Of a DNA stretch of 64,000 nt, positions 9,486 through 18,682 are shown piece after piece. The position numbers and the translations under genes are program-made. Positions within the stretch are counted from its first letter, which is position 1. Each line of letters begins with the position of its first letter. The DNA lies in contig NZ_CP082362.1 of NCBI RefSeq assembly GCF_020740535.1, positions 5,330,501 through 5,394,500 of the forward strand, written 5' to 3'. The notes beneath the pieces were generated by a model. The model was not told the DNA's origin and did not search any database. It saw only the letters and a list, made by a program, of their open reading frames with translations. The DNA is from Streptomyces profundus (GTDB lineage Bacteria > Actinomycetota > Actinomycetes > Streptomycetales > Streptomycetaceae).

Positions 9486-9510
9486 GATCGATCAGCGGAA
9501 TTGATCAATC
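9486..9510. promoter_or_regulatory. imperfect inverted repeat between MFS and ThuA genes
   Basis: GATCGATCA, 7 nt, then TGATCAATC: the arms match at 8 of 9 positions. It lies in a locally A/T-rich patch 52 bp upstream of the MFS start in the divergent intergenic region, where a repressor operator would be expected. No regulator gene is adjacent, so the binder is unknown. Confidence 0.4.
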
Positions 9511-9672
9511 CCCCCGCCCCGGCCGCCCCACCCGCCGGAGCCGTGCCGGCAAGGCCAACCGCTTCGTCCCGGTTGGGGCGGTGTGTGCGGGGCCGCCCTG
9601 GCATGGCAGGCTCGATGGTCGGCAACGCCCCGACCTGCCTCAAGCCCCGAACTGCCTCAAGGAGCACCGCAA

Positions 9673-10446
9673 ATGACCGGAGCGATACCCCCGACGTCGG
9701 GCCGCCCCCTGCGTGTCACCGTCTGGAACGAGAACGTCCACGAGACCACCGAGCCCGACGTCGCCGCGCGCTATCCCGACGGCATCCACGGCGCCGTGGC
9801 GGACGGCGTCCGCGCCCACCTCACCGACGCCGAGATCCGCACCGCCACCCTGGCCGAGCCCGAACACGGCCTGACCGAAGAGGTGTTGGCCGAGACGGAT
9901 GTGCTCACCTGGTGGGGGCACGCCGCTCACGACCGGGTGGACGACGCGGTGGTGGACCGGGTGCGGCGCCATGTGCTGGCCGGCATGGGCCTGTTGGTGC
10001 TCCACTCGGGGCACTTCTCCAAGATCTTCATCACCCTGCTGGGCACCACCTGCACCCTCAACTGGCGCAACGCCAAGGACCGCGAGCTGGTGTGGACCGT
10101 CGCACCGACGCATCCGATCGCCGAGGGCGTGCCCAGCCCCATCGACATCCCCGAACAGGAGATGTACGGCGAGTACTTCGACATCCCGACGCCGGAGGAG
10201 CTGATCTTCGTCAGCTCGTTCAGCGGCGGCGAGGTCTTCCGCTCCGGCGTCACGTTCACCCGTGGGCACGGCCGGATCTTCTACTTCAGCCCCGGCGACC
10301 AGGAGTACCCCGTCTACCACCACCCCGATGTGCGCCGGGTGTTGGCGAACGGGGTGCGCTGGGCGGCGCAGCCTGAGCGGGCGCGGGGGGTGCCCGAGAT
10401 CCACCAGCGCCCCACCGTCGACTGGTTCGCCGGCGAGGGGCGATGA
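9673..10446 (+). CDS. ThuA-domain protein
   Basis: 257 residues of the ThuA (trehalose utilisation) family, a class-I glutamine-amidotransferase-like fold. Family landmarks are [11 protein letters not shown] at the N-terminus, [23 protein letters not shown], and the C-terminal [18 protein letters not shown]. ThuA proteins usually sit beside Gfo/Idh/MocA dehydrogenases in sugar or polyol pathways, and this one is coupled to such a gene by an ATGA overlap. The start was chosen at ATG 9673 because AAGGAGC lies 8 bases upstream and the protein then begins at the normal family position; a GTG 90 bases upstream lacks support. Confidence 0.9.
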   Translation: MTGAIPPTSGRPLRVTVWNENVHETTEPDVAARYPDGIHGAVADGVRAHLTDAEIRTATLAEPEHGLTEEVLAETDVLTWWGHAAHDRVDDAVVDRVRRHVLAGMGLLVLHSGHFSKIFITLLGTTCTLNWRNAKDRELVWTVAPTHPIAEGVPSPIDIPEQEMYGEYFDIPTPEELIFVSSFSGGEVFRSGVTFTRGHGRIFYFSPGDQEYPVYHHPDVRRVLANGVRWAAQPERARGVPEIHQRPTVDWFAGEGR

Positions 10447-11501
10447 GCCCGCCGGCCGCCTTCCGCACCGCCGGGGGCACCGAGCCGCTGCGGCTGCTGC
10501 TGGTGGGCGCCGGCGGCATGGGCCGGGCGTGGCTGCGCGCCATCGCGCGGGAGCCGGGGGTGGTCCTGGCGGGTGTGGTGGACCTGGATGTGGCGGCGGC
10601 CCTTCGGGCGGTGGCCGAGGAGTGCGGCGAGCCGGGGGTGCCGGTCGCGGCCTCGATCGGTGAACTCGCCGACGGCGAGGGCGTCGACGCGGTGGTCGAC
10701 GTCACCGTGCCGGCCGCGCATCTGCCGGTGACGCTTGAGGCGCTGGGCCTCGGGCTGCCGGTGCTGGGCGAGAAGCCGCTGGCGGCGAGCCTGACCGAGG
10801 CGGTCACGCTGGTGCGGGCGGCGGAGGAGGCGCGGGAGCTGTTCATGGTCAGCCAGAGTCGCCGCTACGACCGGCAGCTCTTCGCGCTGCGGGCCCAGGC
10901 CGGGCGTCTTGGGCAACTCGGTGTGCTCACCCAGGAGTTCTTCAAGGCGCCGCGCTTCGGCGGCTTCCGGGACGCGATGGACCACCCGCTGGTCCTCGAC
11001 ATGGCGATCCACAACTTCGACGCCGCCAGGTTCGTCCTGGGCGCCGATCCGGTGGCGGTCTACTGCGAGGAGTACAACCCGGCCTGGAGCTGGTACGCGG
11101 GGGACGCGGCCGGCACGGCGCTCTTCGAGATGACGGGCGGCACCCGGTTCGTCTACACCGGCAGCTGGTGCGCCGACGGGCTCGAAACCTCCTGGAACAG
11201 CCACTGGCGGATCAGCGGCGCCGGCGGCAGCGCCACCTGGGACGGGGAGGGCGAGCCGGCCGTCGAGATCACGGACCCGGCGCGGGATCCGGGGTTCGTG
11301 CCCCAGGCCCCGCCGGGCGGCGGGATCGCCGGCGCGCTGGCCGACTTCGTCGACGCGCTGCGCACCGGGCGGGTGCCGATGGGGGAGTGCCACGACAACC
11401 TGTTGAGCCTCGCCATGGTGCACGCCGCGATCGCCTCGTCGGCCGACCGGGTCCGGGTGCCGGTGGCCGAGGTGCTCACCGCGGCGACGCCCACCGGCTG
11501 A
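10443..11501 (+). CDS. Gfo/Idh/MocA-family oxidoreductase
   Basis: 352 residues. The N-terminal Rossmann fold has [15 protein letters not shown] for NAD(P) binding. GEKPLAAS carries the family's E-K-P lysine. The C-terminal domain contains the H-N-F-D segment ([11 protein letters not shown]) expected at the active site. It probably oxidises a sugar, inositol-like or amino-sugar substrate together with ThuA. It is translationally coupled to thuA (ATGA). The C-terminus ends just before a 308-bp gap leading to a secreted propeller protein, so the three may form one carbohydrate-oxidation unit, though the last gene probably has its own promoter. Confidence 0.9.
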   Translation: MSPPAAFRTAGGTEPLRLLLVGAGGMGRAWLRAIAREPGVVLAGVVDLDVAAALRAVAEECGEPGVPVAASIGELADGEGVDAVVDVTVPAAHLPVTLEALGLGLPVLGEKPLAASLTEAVTLVRAAEEARELFMVSQSRRYDRQLFALRAQAGRLGQLGVLTQEFFKAPRFGGFRDAMDHPLVLDMAIHNFDAARFVLGADPVAVYCEEYNPAWSWYAGDAAGTALFEMTGGTRFVYTGSWCADGLETSWNSHWRISGAGGSATWDGEGEPAVEITDPARDPGFVPQAPPGGGIAGALADFVDALRTGRVPMGECHDNLLSLAMVHAAIASSADRVRVPVAEVLTAATPTG

Positions 11502-11809
11502 CCCGGCCACTGTTGCACGGGGGGCGGCCCGACCGGGCCGCCCCCCCACGTCGCTTCCCCCGCCTCGACATCGACGGCGACGGAGCTATCCCTCGTCGCC
11601 GTCAAAAGCATGGGCGGAGACGGGCAACATCGTCCTGATACTGGCGAAAGTGTGGACACGTTCGTTCAAAGTCCCTACGGTATCCGCGATATGGGCGTGT
11701 TACGAGGCCATGACAAACGTTGTCCGTCCGCCGGGACTCCCGACCGGCGGGACGCGCACGCCCCGCTCGCGACGTGCCCCCACAGCTCCCGTCAGCGGCA
11801 GGAGGACAA
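11502..11809 (+). promoter_or_regulatory. 308-bp gap with promoter/operator candidates for the PA14-propeller gene
   Basis: No convincing gene. The stretch is less G/C-rich than its surroundings from 11630 to 11720. It contains a 13-bp inverted repeat GACAAACGTTGTC (11712-11724), shaped like a LacI- or ROK-type operator, and a smaller palindrome GTGTGGACAC at 11650-11659. A Shine-Dalgarno GGAGG at 11801-11805 belongs to the following gene. The region probably holds the promoter and a sugar-responsive repressor site. Confidence 0.4.
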
Positions 11810-13801
11810 GTGAATCCACGGCAGGATCGACGCCGGCGCAGACGAGCGGCCGGAGTGATGTTCAGCGCTCTGCTTCTCGGCAGTCTCGCGGTGCCCAGCA
11901 GCTCCGCGGCCGATCTCCCCCCACAGGAACCCGGCGTCACGCTCCGCAGCTTCGACATCCAGGATCCGATCGAGCAGATCTGCACCCTGAAGTCCGGTCA
12001 GACGCCCAACGTGGACAAGCTGATGCCCACGATCGACTGGGAGTCCACCGAGGACTTCGGCCTGGAGGACTTCTTCCTCTCCCAGGTGATCGCCAACATC
12101 GACATCGCCGAGTCGGGCGACTACACCTTCCGCCTGATCAGCGACGACGGATCACGGCTGCTGATCGACGACCAACTGGTCATCGACCACGACGGGTTGC
12201 ACTCGGCCGAGCCCAAGGACGGCACCGTCCAGCTCGAAGCGGGCTTCCACGCCCTGCACATCGACTACTTCGACCACGCGGCCGAACAGCAACTGACGTT
12301 GGAGTGGCTGCCGCCGGGCGCCGAGGACTTCACCCTGGTGCCGAACGACGTGCTCAGCACCGACGCCGACGTGGTGCGGGTGACCGCGCCGGGCAAGAAG
12401 GAGTGCGAGGGCGGCCTCGACACCCCGGGCGACGGGCTCCCGTTGGACTCCGTGCACCCCAACTACGATCTGACGGACCTCCGTCCTGAGGGCTTCGAGC
12501 CGCAGGTCTCCGCCATGGCGTGGCTGCCGGACGACCGGCTGGCCATCGCCACCTGGGGTGGCACCGACAACGTCGCTGGCGAGGTCTACCTGCTGGACAA
12601 CGTGGTCGGCGACACCGGCCCCGACCAGGTGACCTACACCAGGATCGCCGAGGGCCTCAACGAGCCCATGGGCCTCGCCCATGTCGACGGCAAGCTCTAT
12701 GTGTCGGAGAAGCACCAGCTCACCGAGCTGAACGACACCGACGGCGACGAGGTCACCGACGAGTACACCCAGGTCGCCGAGTGGCCCTACGGCGGCAACT
12801 TCCACGAGTTCGCCTTCGGCCTGCTCTACGAGGACGGGCACTTCTACCTCAACCTCTCCGTCGCCATCGACCTCGGCGGCGACACCACCGACCCGCAGCC
12901 GGCGCCCGACCGTGGCACCACCATCAGCGTCGACAAGGAGACCGGCGAGGTCTCCTACATCGCCGGTGGGCTGCGCACCCCGCACGGCATCGGCCACGGG
13001 CCCGAGGGCGAGCTGTTCGTCACGGACAACCAGGGCGGCTGGCTGCCCTCGTCCAAGCTGGTGCACGTCCAGCAGGACCGCTTCTTCAACCACTACATGA
13101 ACCCGGCAGGCCCGTTCGACGAGAACGAGGTCACCAAGCCCGTGCTGTGGCTGCCGCAGAACGAGATCGGCAACTCCCCCAGCACCCTGGTGATGGCCGA
13201 GGAGGGCCCGTTCGCCGGGCAGATGATGATCGCCGACGTGACCTACGGCGGCCTCCAGCGCGCCTATCTGGAGGAGGTCGGCGGCGAGTACCAGGGCGCG
13301 CTCTTCCGCCACACCCAGGGGCTTGAGGCCGGCATCACCCGGGTCACCCTCGGCCCGGACGGCGCCTACTACCTCGGCGGCCTCGGCGCCGGCGGCAACT
13401 GGGGCCAGGAGGGCAAGCTGGACTACGGCCTCCAGAAGCTGACACCAAGCGGCGCCAACGCCTTCGACATCCACGAGATGCGGGTCACCGAGGACGGCTT
13501 CGTCCTCAGCTACACCCAGCCGCTCTCCGAGGAGACCGCCGCTTCGCTGGCCTCCAGCTACCAGGTGGAGCAGTGGCGTTACGAGCCGACCGAGGCGTAC
13601 GGCGGCCCGAAGCTCGACCAGGAGACCCTCCAGGTCGCCTCGGCCGAACTGTCCGAGGACGGCACGGAGGTCACCCTCGGGATCAACGGCCTTCAGACCG
13701 ACCGGGTGGTGCACATCCAGTCCCCGCGCCCCTTCAGCTCCGCCGACGGCGAGTCGCTGTGGAGCACCGAGGCCTGGTACACGCTCAACGCCCTGCCCTG
13801 A
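11810..13801 (+). CDS. secreted PA14-domain / beta-propeller protein
   Basis: 663 residues from GTG 11810 (GGAGG five bases upstream). Residues 1-35 form a Sec signal: an arginine-rich n-region, a hydrophobic core, and a likely cut after SSAA. Residues about 75-185 resemble a PA14 domain (TFRLISDDGSRLLIDD), a sugar-binding beta-barrel. From about 225 to 600 come propeller-like strands of the glucose/sorbosone-dehydrogenase kind (GLNEPMGLAHVDGKLYVSEK, TPHGIGHGPEGELFVTDNQG). It should act outside the cell in binding or oxidising carbohydrate, and its context with ThuA and Gfo/Idh fits. The C-terminal 80 residues are beta-rich and of unknown role. The cofactor cannot be read from sequence. Confidence 0.85.
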   Translation: MNPRQDRRRRRRAAGVMFSALLLGSLAVPSSSAADLPPQEPGVTLRSFDIQDPIEQICTLKSGQTPNVDKLMPTIDWESTEDFGLEDFFLSQVIANIDIAESGDYTFRLISDDGSRLLIDDQLVIDHDGLHSAEPKDGTVQLEAGFHALHIDYFDHAAEQQLTLEWLPPGAEDFTLVPNDVLSTDADVVRVTAPGKKECEGGLDTPGDGLPLDSVHPNYDLTDLRPEGFEPQVSAMAWLPDDRLAIATWGGTDNVAGEVYLLDNVVGDTGPDQVTYTRIAEGLNEPMGLAHVDGKLYVSEKHQLTELNDTDGDEVTDEYTQVAEWPYGGNFHEFAFGLLYEDGHFYLNLSVAIDLGGDTTDPQPAPDRGTTISVDKETGEVSYIAGGLRTPHGIGHGPEGELFVTDNQGGWLPSSKLVHVQQDRFFNHYMNPAGPFDENEVTKPVLWLPQNEIGNSPSTLVMAEEGPFAGQMMIADVTYGGLQRAYLEEVGGEYQGALFRHTQGLEAGITRVTLGPDGAYYLGGLGAGGNWGQEGKLDYGLQKLTPSGANAFDIHEMRVTEDGFVLSYTQPLSEETAASLASSYQVEQWRYEPTEAYGGPKLDQETLQVASAELSEDGTEVTLGINGLQTDRVVHIQSPRPFSSADGESLWSTEAWYTLNALP

Positions 13802-13830
13802 GGCCACGCGCTCGCGCGCGGCCGGCTCAG

Positions 13831-13866
13831 GTGCCCCCGCCCCCCGCCCCCCGGGGGCGGGGGCAC
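13831..13866. terminator. strong bidirectional hairpin terminator
   Basis: A perfect 14-bp stem (GTGCCCCCGCCCCC and its complement) with an 8-nt loop lies in the 73-bp gap between the convergent PA14-propeller and DUF4287 genes. There is no U-tract, as is common in Streptomyces. It can serve both strands. Confidence 0.75.
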
Positions 13867-13874
13867 CCCCGCGC

Positions 13875-14105
13875 TCACGCCGGCGCGCCGGCGCCCCCCG
13901 CCGCGTCCTCGGCGCGGACATGCGCCACCAGCGCGTTGGCATGGCCGTGCCCCAGGCCGTGCTCCTGCTTCAGCCAGGAGACCAGCTCCCCGTGCCGGGT
14001 CAGCGGCGAGGCGCGGATCAGCGCCTGCCACTCCGCTATCGGCCGCCCGTAGGTCCGCTCGATGGAGGGGAAGTAACTCGCTGGGCCCTTCGCTGTGTTC
14101 GCCAT
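13875..14105 (-). CDS. DUF4287-domain protein
   Basis: 76 residues, the usual length for this family of small cytoplasmic proteins. The central part (PSIERTYGRPIAEWQAL ... HGELVSWLKQEHGLGHGHANALV) is the DUF4287 signature. The biochemical role is not known; the fold is predicted helical, and members occur as single genes in actinobacteria. It converges on the PA14-propeller gene and is separated from it by a strong hairpin. It is transcribed divergently from the PAS-phosphatase gene with 216 bp between starts. Confidence 0.85.
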   Translation of the reverse strand: MANTAKGPASYFPSIERTYGRPIAEWQALIRASPLTRHGELVSWLKQEHGLGHGHANALVAHVRAEDAAGGAGAPA

Positions 14106-14321
14106 GATCCTGCCGCTCCGTCCGGTGGTCCTTCGTGTTCCCGACCAGTGGGACCCGACGGTGGCGCCGAACTCATCGCCCCTGCCCTGTGAGCCCGCTC
14201 ACACCCCCGAGGGGCGGCGCCCGTCCGTGTGACCCGGCGGCCGACGACGGCCGATGCCCAGGGCGGCCGGGCGCCAGGACCTTATCGTGGCGCCACACGA
14301 CAGCTTGCCGAGGTGGCCCAG

Positions 14322-15563
14322 ATGACCGAGTCGGAGATCGATTACGCGGCGGTCTACCAGGCGTACCCCGCCGCGGTGGCCCTGCTCAGCCCAGACCTCA
14401 TGTACGTGGACGCCAACGACGCGTATCTCAAGGTGGCGGGACGGCCGAGAGAGCAGGTCGTCGGCCACTACGTGTTCGAGGCATTCCCCGACAACCCGGA
14501 GGACGCGCGCGCCAGCGGGATGCGCAACCTCAAGCTGTCGCTGGAACGCGTGGCGGCCACGGGGGAGCGCGACGCGATGGCCATCCAGCGCTACGACGTG
14601 CAGTTCGAGGACCGTCCCGGCACCTGGTCGGAGCGGTACTGGAGCATCGTCAACATGCCGGTGCCCGGCCCCGACGGATCGGTCGCGCTGCTGCTGCACC
14701 GGGTCGAGGAGGTCACCGAACTCATCCGCGCCAGGTACGACACGGGCCTCGGCCCGGAGGCCGAGGACCGCGCCACCCGGCTGGAGTCCGATCTCTTCAC
14801 CCGTGCCAAGGAGGTCCAGGACGCCAACGAGACCCTCCGCCGGGCGCACGCCCGCGAGAAGGAGGTGGCGCTGACGTTGCAGAAGGCGATGCTGGTGGTC
14901 CCCGAACCGGCCTTCAGCGACCGGGTCGCCGTCCGCTACCGCCCGGCCAGCGCCACCATGAACGTGTGCGGCGACTGGTACGACATGATCACCGTGGACG
15001 AGGACCGGATCTCCGTGGCGGTGGGCGACGTGGTCGGCCACGGCCTGGAGGCGGCCGGCGTCATGGGCCAACTGCGCAGCGCGCTCAGCGCGGTGGCCCG
15101 GGTCTCCCAGGGCCCGGGCCGGGCCCTTGAGGTGCTCGACCTCTACTCGCGCTCGGTGCGGGGCGCCGAGTCCACCACCGTGGTGAAGACCTTCATCGCC
15201 CGCCGGTCGCGCACCGTCGTGTACAGCAGCGCCGGCCATCTGCCGCCGGCGCTGGTCAGAGTCGGCGGCGTCGTGGAGTTCCTCGACCGGGCCACCGCGC
15301 CGCCGCTCGGCGCCCGCCCCGAGCCCGGTCCGGCCGAGGAGGCGTCGGTCCACTTCGGCGAGGGCGACACCCTGGTCCTCTACACCGACGGCCTGGTCGA
15401 ACGCCGGGGCGAGGACATCGACCTGGGCCTCGCCCGGCTCGCCGACTCCCTGACCCGCCACCACACCCTGAGCCCGGAGGCCCTCGCCGACGCCCTCCTC
15501 GCCGACCTGCTGAGCCACGGCGGCACCGAGGACGACACGGCCCTGGTGATCGTGCGGCTGTGA
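14322..15563 (+). CDS. PAS domain-containing SpoIIE-type PP2C phosphatase
   Basis: 413 residues from ATG 14322; upstream in-frame starts exist but GAGGTGG lies near this one and the PAS domain begins immediately. Residues 5-125 are a PAS sensor (AAVYQAYPAAVALL, VGHYVFEAFPDNP). Residues 145-180 form a likely coiled-coil linker. Residues 185-413 are the PPM/SpoIIE catalytic domain with metal-binding motifs GDWYDM, GDVVGHGLEA and YTDGLVE, ending GGTEDDTALVIVRL. In Streptomyces such proteins dephosphorylate anti-anti-sigma factors and so release stress sigma factors. No partner anti-sigma gene is adjacent. The start region carries no signal peptide, so it is cytoplasmic and probably responds to a soluble ligand or redox cue. 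Confidence 0.92.
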   Translation: MTESEIDYAAVYQAYPAAVALLSPDLMYVDANDAYLKVAGRPREQVVGHYVFEAFPDNPEDARASGMRNLKLSLERVAATGERDAMAIQRYDVQFEDRPGTWSERYWSIVNMPVPGPDGSVALLLHRVEEVTELIRARYDTGLGPEAEDRATRLESDLFTRAKEVQDANETLRRAHAREKEVALTLQKAMLVVPEPAFSDRVAVRYRPASATMNVCGDWYDMITVDEDRISVAVGDVVGHGLEAAGVMGQLRSALSAVARVSQGPGRALEVLDLYSRSVRGAESTTVVKTFIARRSRTVVYSSAGHLPPALVRVGGVVEFLDRATAPPLGARPEPGPAEEASVHFGEGDTLVLYTDGLVERRGEDIDLGLARLADSLTRHHTLSPEALADALLADLLSHGGTEDDTALVIVRL

Positions 15564-15570
15564 CGGGGGG

Positions 15571-16494
15571 TCAGCCCAGGAGGTCGGCGACCTCGGGGCG
15601 GGTCAGCTGGTCGGCGCAGAACCGGAAGTGGCCGTCCTGGCCGAGCGGGTCGAAGACGTTGCCGGCGACCACCCCGTAGACCGCCCGGTACAGCGCCATC
15701 CGCTCCGGCGGGGCGTCGAACCGCTCGGCGATCAGGCCGTCGACGAGCCGCTCCGTTCGCCGCGCCGCCGGGCTGTACATGTCGTAGACGCTCGCCGTCA
15801 CGGCGAGGTCGAAGACCGGGTCCCCGACGGTGGAGAGGAACCCGAAGTCCAGCACGCTCGCCACCCGCAGCTCGTCGTCCACCAGCAGGTTGGGCGGGAC
15901 GAGGTCGCCGTGCAGCAGGCCGAGCGGCACGTCGAGTCCGGCGACCAGCGCCAGCATCCGCCGCACCTTCGCGTCGAAGCCGGGCACGAAGGACCGGTAG
16001 ACGTCGCCGAAGCGGGCCAGCCGGCGTTCGATCAGCGCGGTCAGCGCCTCGGGCCAGGTGGCGTGCCCGGCCCAGAAGGGGTGTTCCTCGTCGAGCACCG
16101 CGAGCCCGCGCAGCGCCGGGGCGTCGACGCGGCCCAGCTGGTCGAGCACGTCCAGCATGGCCGCCGCGCCCCGGGGCAGGACCTCCGGGTGTTGCGCGTC
16201 CCGCTCGTCCAGCGGTGTGCCGTGCAGGCGTTCCTCCACGCTGACGAACTGGCCGTCCACAGCGAGCACTTCGGTGATGCGCGGAGTGCGGAAACTCAGC
16301 TCGGTGGCGGCGAGCGCATCGTAGAAGCGGCGGAGCCGCGCGAGCTCCTCGCCCGAGCGCACGGCCCAGACCTTGGCGACCGACGTCGCGTCGAGCGCGT
16401 AGACCGAGCCCTCCATGCCCGCCGCCAGCGGGGCGACCGAGGCATGGCCCCTGGCCGCGAAGTAGTCGATCCACTTCTCGTCGTGCCGCTGCAC
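15571..16494 (-). CDS. APH/choline-kinase-type phosphotransferase
   Basis: 307 residues from a GTG preceded by GAGGAG; a longer frame upstream lacks family similarity. The kinase-like fold is clear: G-M-E-G-S-V-Y glycine loop, VAKVW lysine, LLHGDLVPPNLL catalytic loop, and VLDFGFLSTVGDP metal-binding Asp. It should phosphorylate a small hydroxylated or aminoglycoside-like compound; the substrate is unknown. It is convergent with the PAS-phosphatase (7 bp between stops) and lies downstream of the pseudo-subtilase on the same strand with a 100-bp gap, so an operon is possible but not shown. Confidence 0.85.
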   Translation of the reverse strand: MQRHDEKWIDYFAARGHASVAPLAAGMEGSVYALDATSVAKVWAVRSGEELARLRRFYDALAATELSFRTPRITEVLAVDGQFVSVEERLHGTPLDERDAQHPEVLPRGAAAMLDVLDQLGRVDAPALRGLAVLDEEHPFWAGHATWPEALTALIERRLARFGDVYRSFVPGFDAKVRRMLALVAGLDVPLGLLHGDLVPPNLLVDDELRVASVLDFGFLSTVGDPVFDLAVTASVYDMYSPAARRTERLVDGLIAERFDAPPERMALYRAVYGVVAGNVFDPLGQDGHFRFCADQLTRPEVADLLG

Positions 16495-16594
16495 CTGCGC
16501 GCTCCTCGTTCCGCGGGGCCCCGGCGGTCCGCTCCTCGTCCCGCCCGACGGCAAGGCTACGGTGCGGCGCCGGGGACCGGTGCGGCGCGGTGCG

Positions 16595-17782
16595 TCAGTC
16601 GACCACCTGGAGCAGCTTGTTGGGGGTGCCGGCGGGGACGCCGGTGAGCCGGTCGAGCACCGCCGCCGCGTCGATGGCGGCCCAGACGTCGGCGGGGCCG
16701 GCCGTCGGGTGGTCGCCGAGGTAGAGGGTGGCGACCCCGGCGACATGGGCGGCGGCCGAGGCGGTGCCGGAGAGCGTCGCGGTCGCCGTGTCGGATGCGT
16801 GCCAGGTGGAGACGATGTCGACGCCGGGGGCGTAGAGGTCGACGGCCTGGCCGTGGTTGCTGGCCGAGCCGGCCCGGTCGTCGCAGCTGGAGGCGGCGCT
16901 GGTGACCGCCTCGGTGACCCGGGACGGCGAGAAGTTCCCGGCGTCCGCGGCCGAGTTGCCGGCGGCCACGGCGTAGGTGACGCCGGCCGCGATGGACGCG
17001 CGGACGGCCGCGTCGAGCGCCTCGCTCGGGGCGCCGCCGATGCTGAGGGCGGCGACGGCGGGCCCGTCGGCGTTCTCGGTGAGCCAGTCGATGCCGCCGA
17101 CCACGCCGGCGACGCTGCCGGCGCCGCCCGCGTCGAGGACCTTCACCGACACCAGCGTCGACGCCTTGGCGACGCCGTGCGAGGCGCCGCCCACCGTGCC
17201 GGCCAGATGGGTGCCATGGCCGTTCTCGTCCGAACCGTCGCCGCCGCCGGCGTCGTAGCCCGGCTGCGCGCGGCCACCGAAGTCCTGGTGGGTGTAGCGG
17301 ATCCCGGTGCCGACGACATAGACGGTGACGCCGGCGCCGGCCGAGTCCGGGTAGCGGTAGGCGCCGTCGAGCGGGAGGTCCGGCTGGTCGATGCGGTCCA
17401 ACCCGCAGGAGGGCGGCTGGGGTTGGACGAGGTCCGCGGCCTCGACGAGGGTGTCCCGCTCCACCGCCAGGACGGCGGGGTCGGCGGCCAGGGCCAGCGC
17501 CTGCTCCTCGGTGGCCCTGACGTGGTAGCCGTCGACGGCGTGGGTGTAGGTGTCCAGCACGGTGACGCCGTGGCGCGCGGTCAGCTCGGTGTCGTCGGCT
17601 CTGATCCCGTCGTCCAGCAGGACGAGATAGCTGTCGGGGACGGCGCCGGGCGCCTCGGCGTTGACGATGGTCGCGGGCTGGGGCGTCGGGGCCGTGGCGG
17701 CGTGGGCCGCGCCGGCCGGCAGGGTGCCGGCGGCGAGGCACAACAGGGCGGCCACGGACACGACGCGGTTCACTGCCTTCAC
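16595..17782 (-). CDS. secreted S8 subtilase homologue lacking catalytic Asp and Ser
   Basis: 395 residues from GTG 17782 with GGAGGAG just upstream. Residues 1-28 are a Sec signal peptide ending AHA. Residues 50-118 are an I9 propeptide-like domain (SYLVLLDD ... VLAVERD). From 130 to the end is a subtilisin/proteinase K fold. Of the catalytic triad only His189 (ENGHGTHLAG) remains. The Asp motif, normally V-I-D-T-G-I-R, reads V-V-G-T-G-I-R (Gly158, codon GGC), and the Ser motif, normally G-T-S-M-A-x-P-H-V-A-G, reads GTASAAAHVAG (Ala341). The oxyanion Asn276 (AAGNSA) is present. The frame is intact, so this is a pseudoprotease, perhaps a binding protein, inhibitor or decoy. Confidence 0.9.
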   Translation of the reverse strand: MKAVNRVVSVAALLCLAAGTLPAGAAHAATAPTPQPATIVNAEAPGAVPDSYLVLLDDGIRADDTELTARHGVTVLDTYTHAVDGYHVRATEEQALALAADPAVLAVERDTLVEAADLVQPQPPSCGLDRIDQPDLPLDGAYRYPDSAGAGVTVYVVGTGIRYTHQDFGGRAQPGYDAGGGDGSDENGHGTHLAGTVGGASHGVAKASTLVSVKVLDAGGAGSVAGVVGGIDWLTENADGPAVAALSIGGAPSEALDAAVRASIAAGVTYAVAAGNSAADAGNFSPSRVTEAVTSAASSCDDRAGSASNHGQAVDLYAPGVDIVSTWHASDTATATLSGTASAAAHVAGVATLYLGDHPTAGPADVWAAIDAAAVLDRLTGVPAGTPNKLLQVVD

Positions 17783-17866
17783 GGAACTCCTCCAGTGGTG
17801 GCGTGCGCATGACAGGGTTGGGGTGCGGCCAGCCTTCCGCACCCGGTCCCGCCCGGCAACCCCGCC

Positions 17867-18682
17867 TCAGCCGGGGGCGGTCACCTCGCTGTGGTACCTG
17901 CCGATGGGCAGCATCAACGGCCGTCCCGAGACCGGGTCGTCGATGACGCGGCTCTCCAGGCCGAACACCACGCGCACGCAGTCCTCCGTCAGCACCTCGG
18001 CCGGCGGCCCCGCCGCGTGCGGCCGGCCGTCGGCCAGCGCGATCAGGTGATCCGCGTACCTGGCGGCGAGGTTGAGGTCGTGCAGCACCATCACGATGGT
18101 GGTGCCGCGCTTGCGGTTGAGGTCGGTCAGCAGATCGAGGACCTCGACCTGGTGGCTGACGTCCAGGAAGGTGGTGGGCTCGTCGAGCAGCAGCAGGGCG
18201 GTCTCCTGGGCCAGGGCCATGGCGATCCACACCCGCTGGCGCTGCCCGCCGGACAGCTCGTCCACGGCGCGGTCGGCGAGGTCCGTGGTCCTGGTGGCCT
18301 CCAGGGCGGACGCCACGGCCGCGTCGTCCCGCTCGTTCCAGCGGGAGAAGACGCCCTGGTGGGGGTGGCGGCCCCGGCTGACCAGATCGAGCACCGTGAT
18401 GCCCTCGGGCGCCACCGGGGACTGCGGCAACAGGCCGAGGGTGCGCGCGAGTTCCTTGGCCGGCAGCCGGTGCACCGCCCGGCCGTCCAGCAGGACATGG
18501 CCCTCCCGGGGCCGCAGCAGCCGGGACATCGACCGCAGCAGGGTCGACTTCCCGCAGGCGTTGGCCCCGACGATCACCGTGATCTCGCCGGGCGGCACCG
18601 TCAGATCGAGCGATGAGACGACCACCCGGTCGCCGTAGCCGAGCGTCAGCCGCTCGGCCGTGAGGGAGTGGGTCAGGTTCAA
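17867..18682 (-). CDS. ferric-siderophore ABC transporter, ATP-binding protein
   Basis: 271 residues. Walker A is GANACGKST, the ABC signature is LSGGQRQR, Walker B is LLLLDEPTTFLD, and the H-loop is VLHDLNLA; the family is FepC/FecE. It powers import of an iron-siderophore through the two permeases encoded just upstream. The start is a TTG that overlaps the permease stop (TTTGA), a coupling common in this genome; no internal start preserves the first beta strand. It is the last gene of a four-gene operon ordered binding protein, permease, permease, ATPase. Confidence 0.93.
   Translation of the reverse strand: MNLTHSLTAERLTLGYGDRVVVSSLDLTVPPGEITVIVGANACGKSTLLRSMSRLLRPREGHVLLDGRAVHRLPAKELARTLGLLPQSPVAPEGITVLDLVSRGRHPHQGVFSRWNERDDAAVASALEATRTTDLADRAVDELSGGQRQRVWIAMALAQETALLLLDEPTTFLDVSHQVEVLDLLTDLNRKRGTTIVMVLHDLNLAARYADHLIALADGRPHAAGPPAEVLTEDCVRVVFGLESRVIDDPVSGRPLMLPIGRYHSEVTAPG

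Noticed and set aside
7521..10376. 951-codon plus-strand frame across the phosphotransferase and MFS genes
   Set aside because: It is Arg/Gly/Pro-rich without motifs and is antisense to two well-supported genes.
16595..17782. Pseudo-subtilase as a frameshifted or mis-sequenced gene
   Set aside because: The frame is intact end to end; the two changes are codon substitutions (GGC, GCC) in otherwise conserved motifs, with a second change in the neighbouring Met and Pro positions, not indels.
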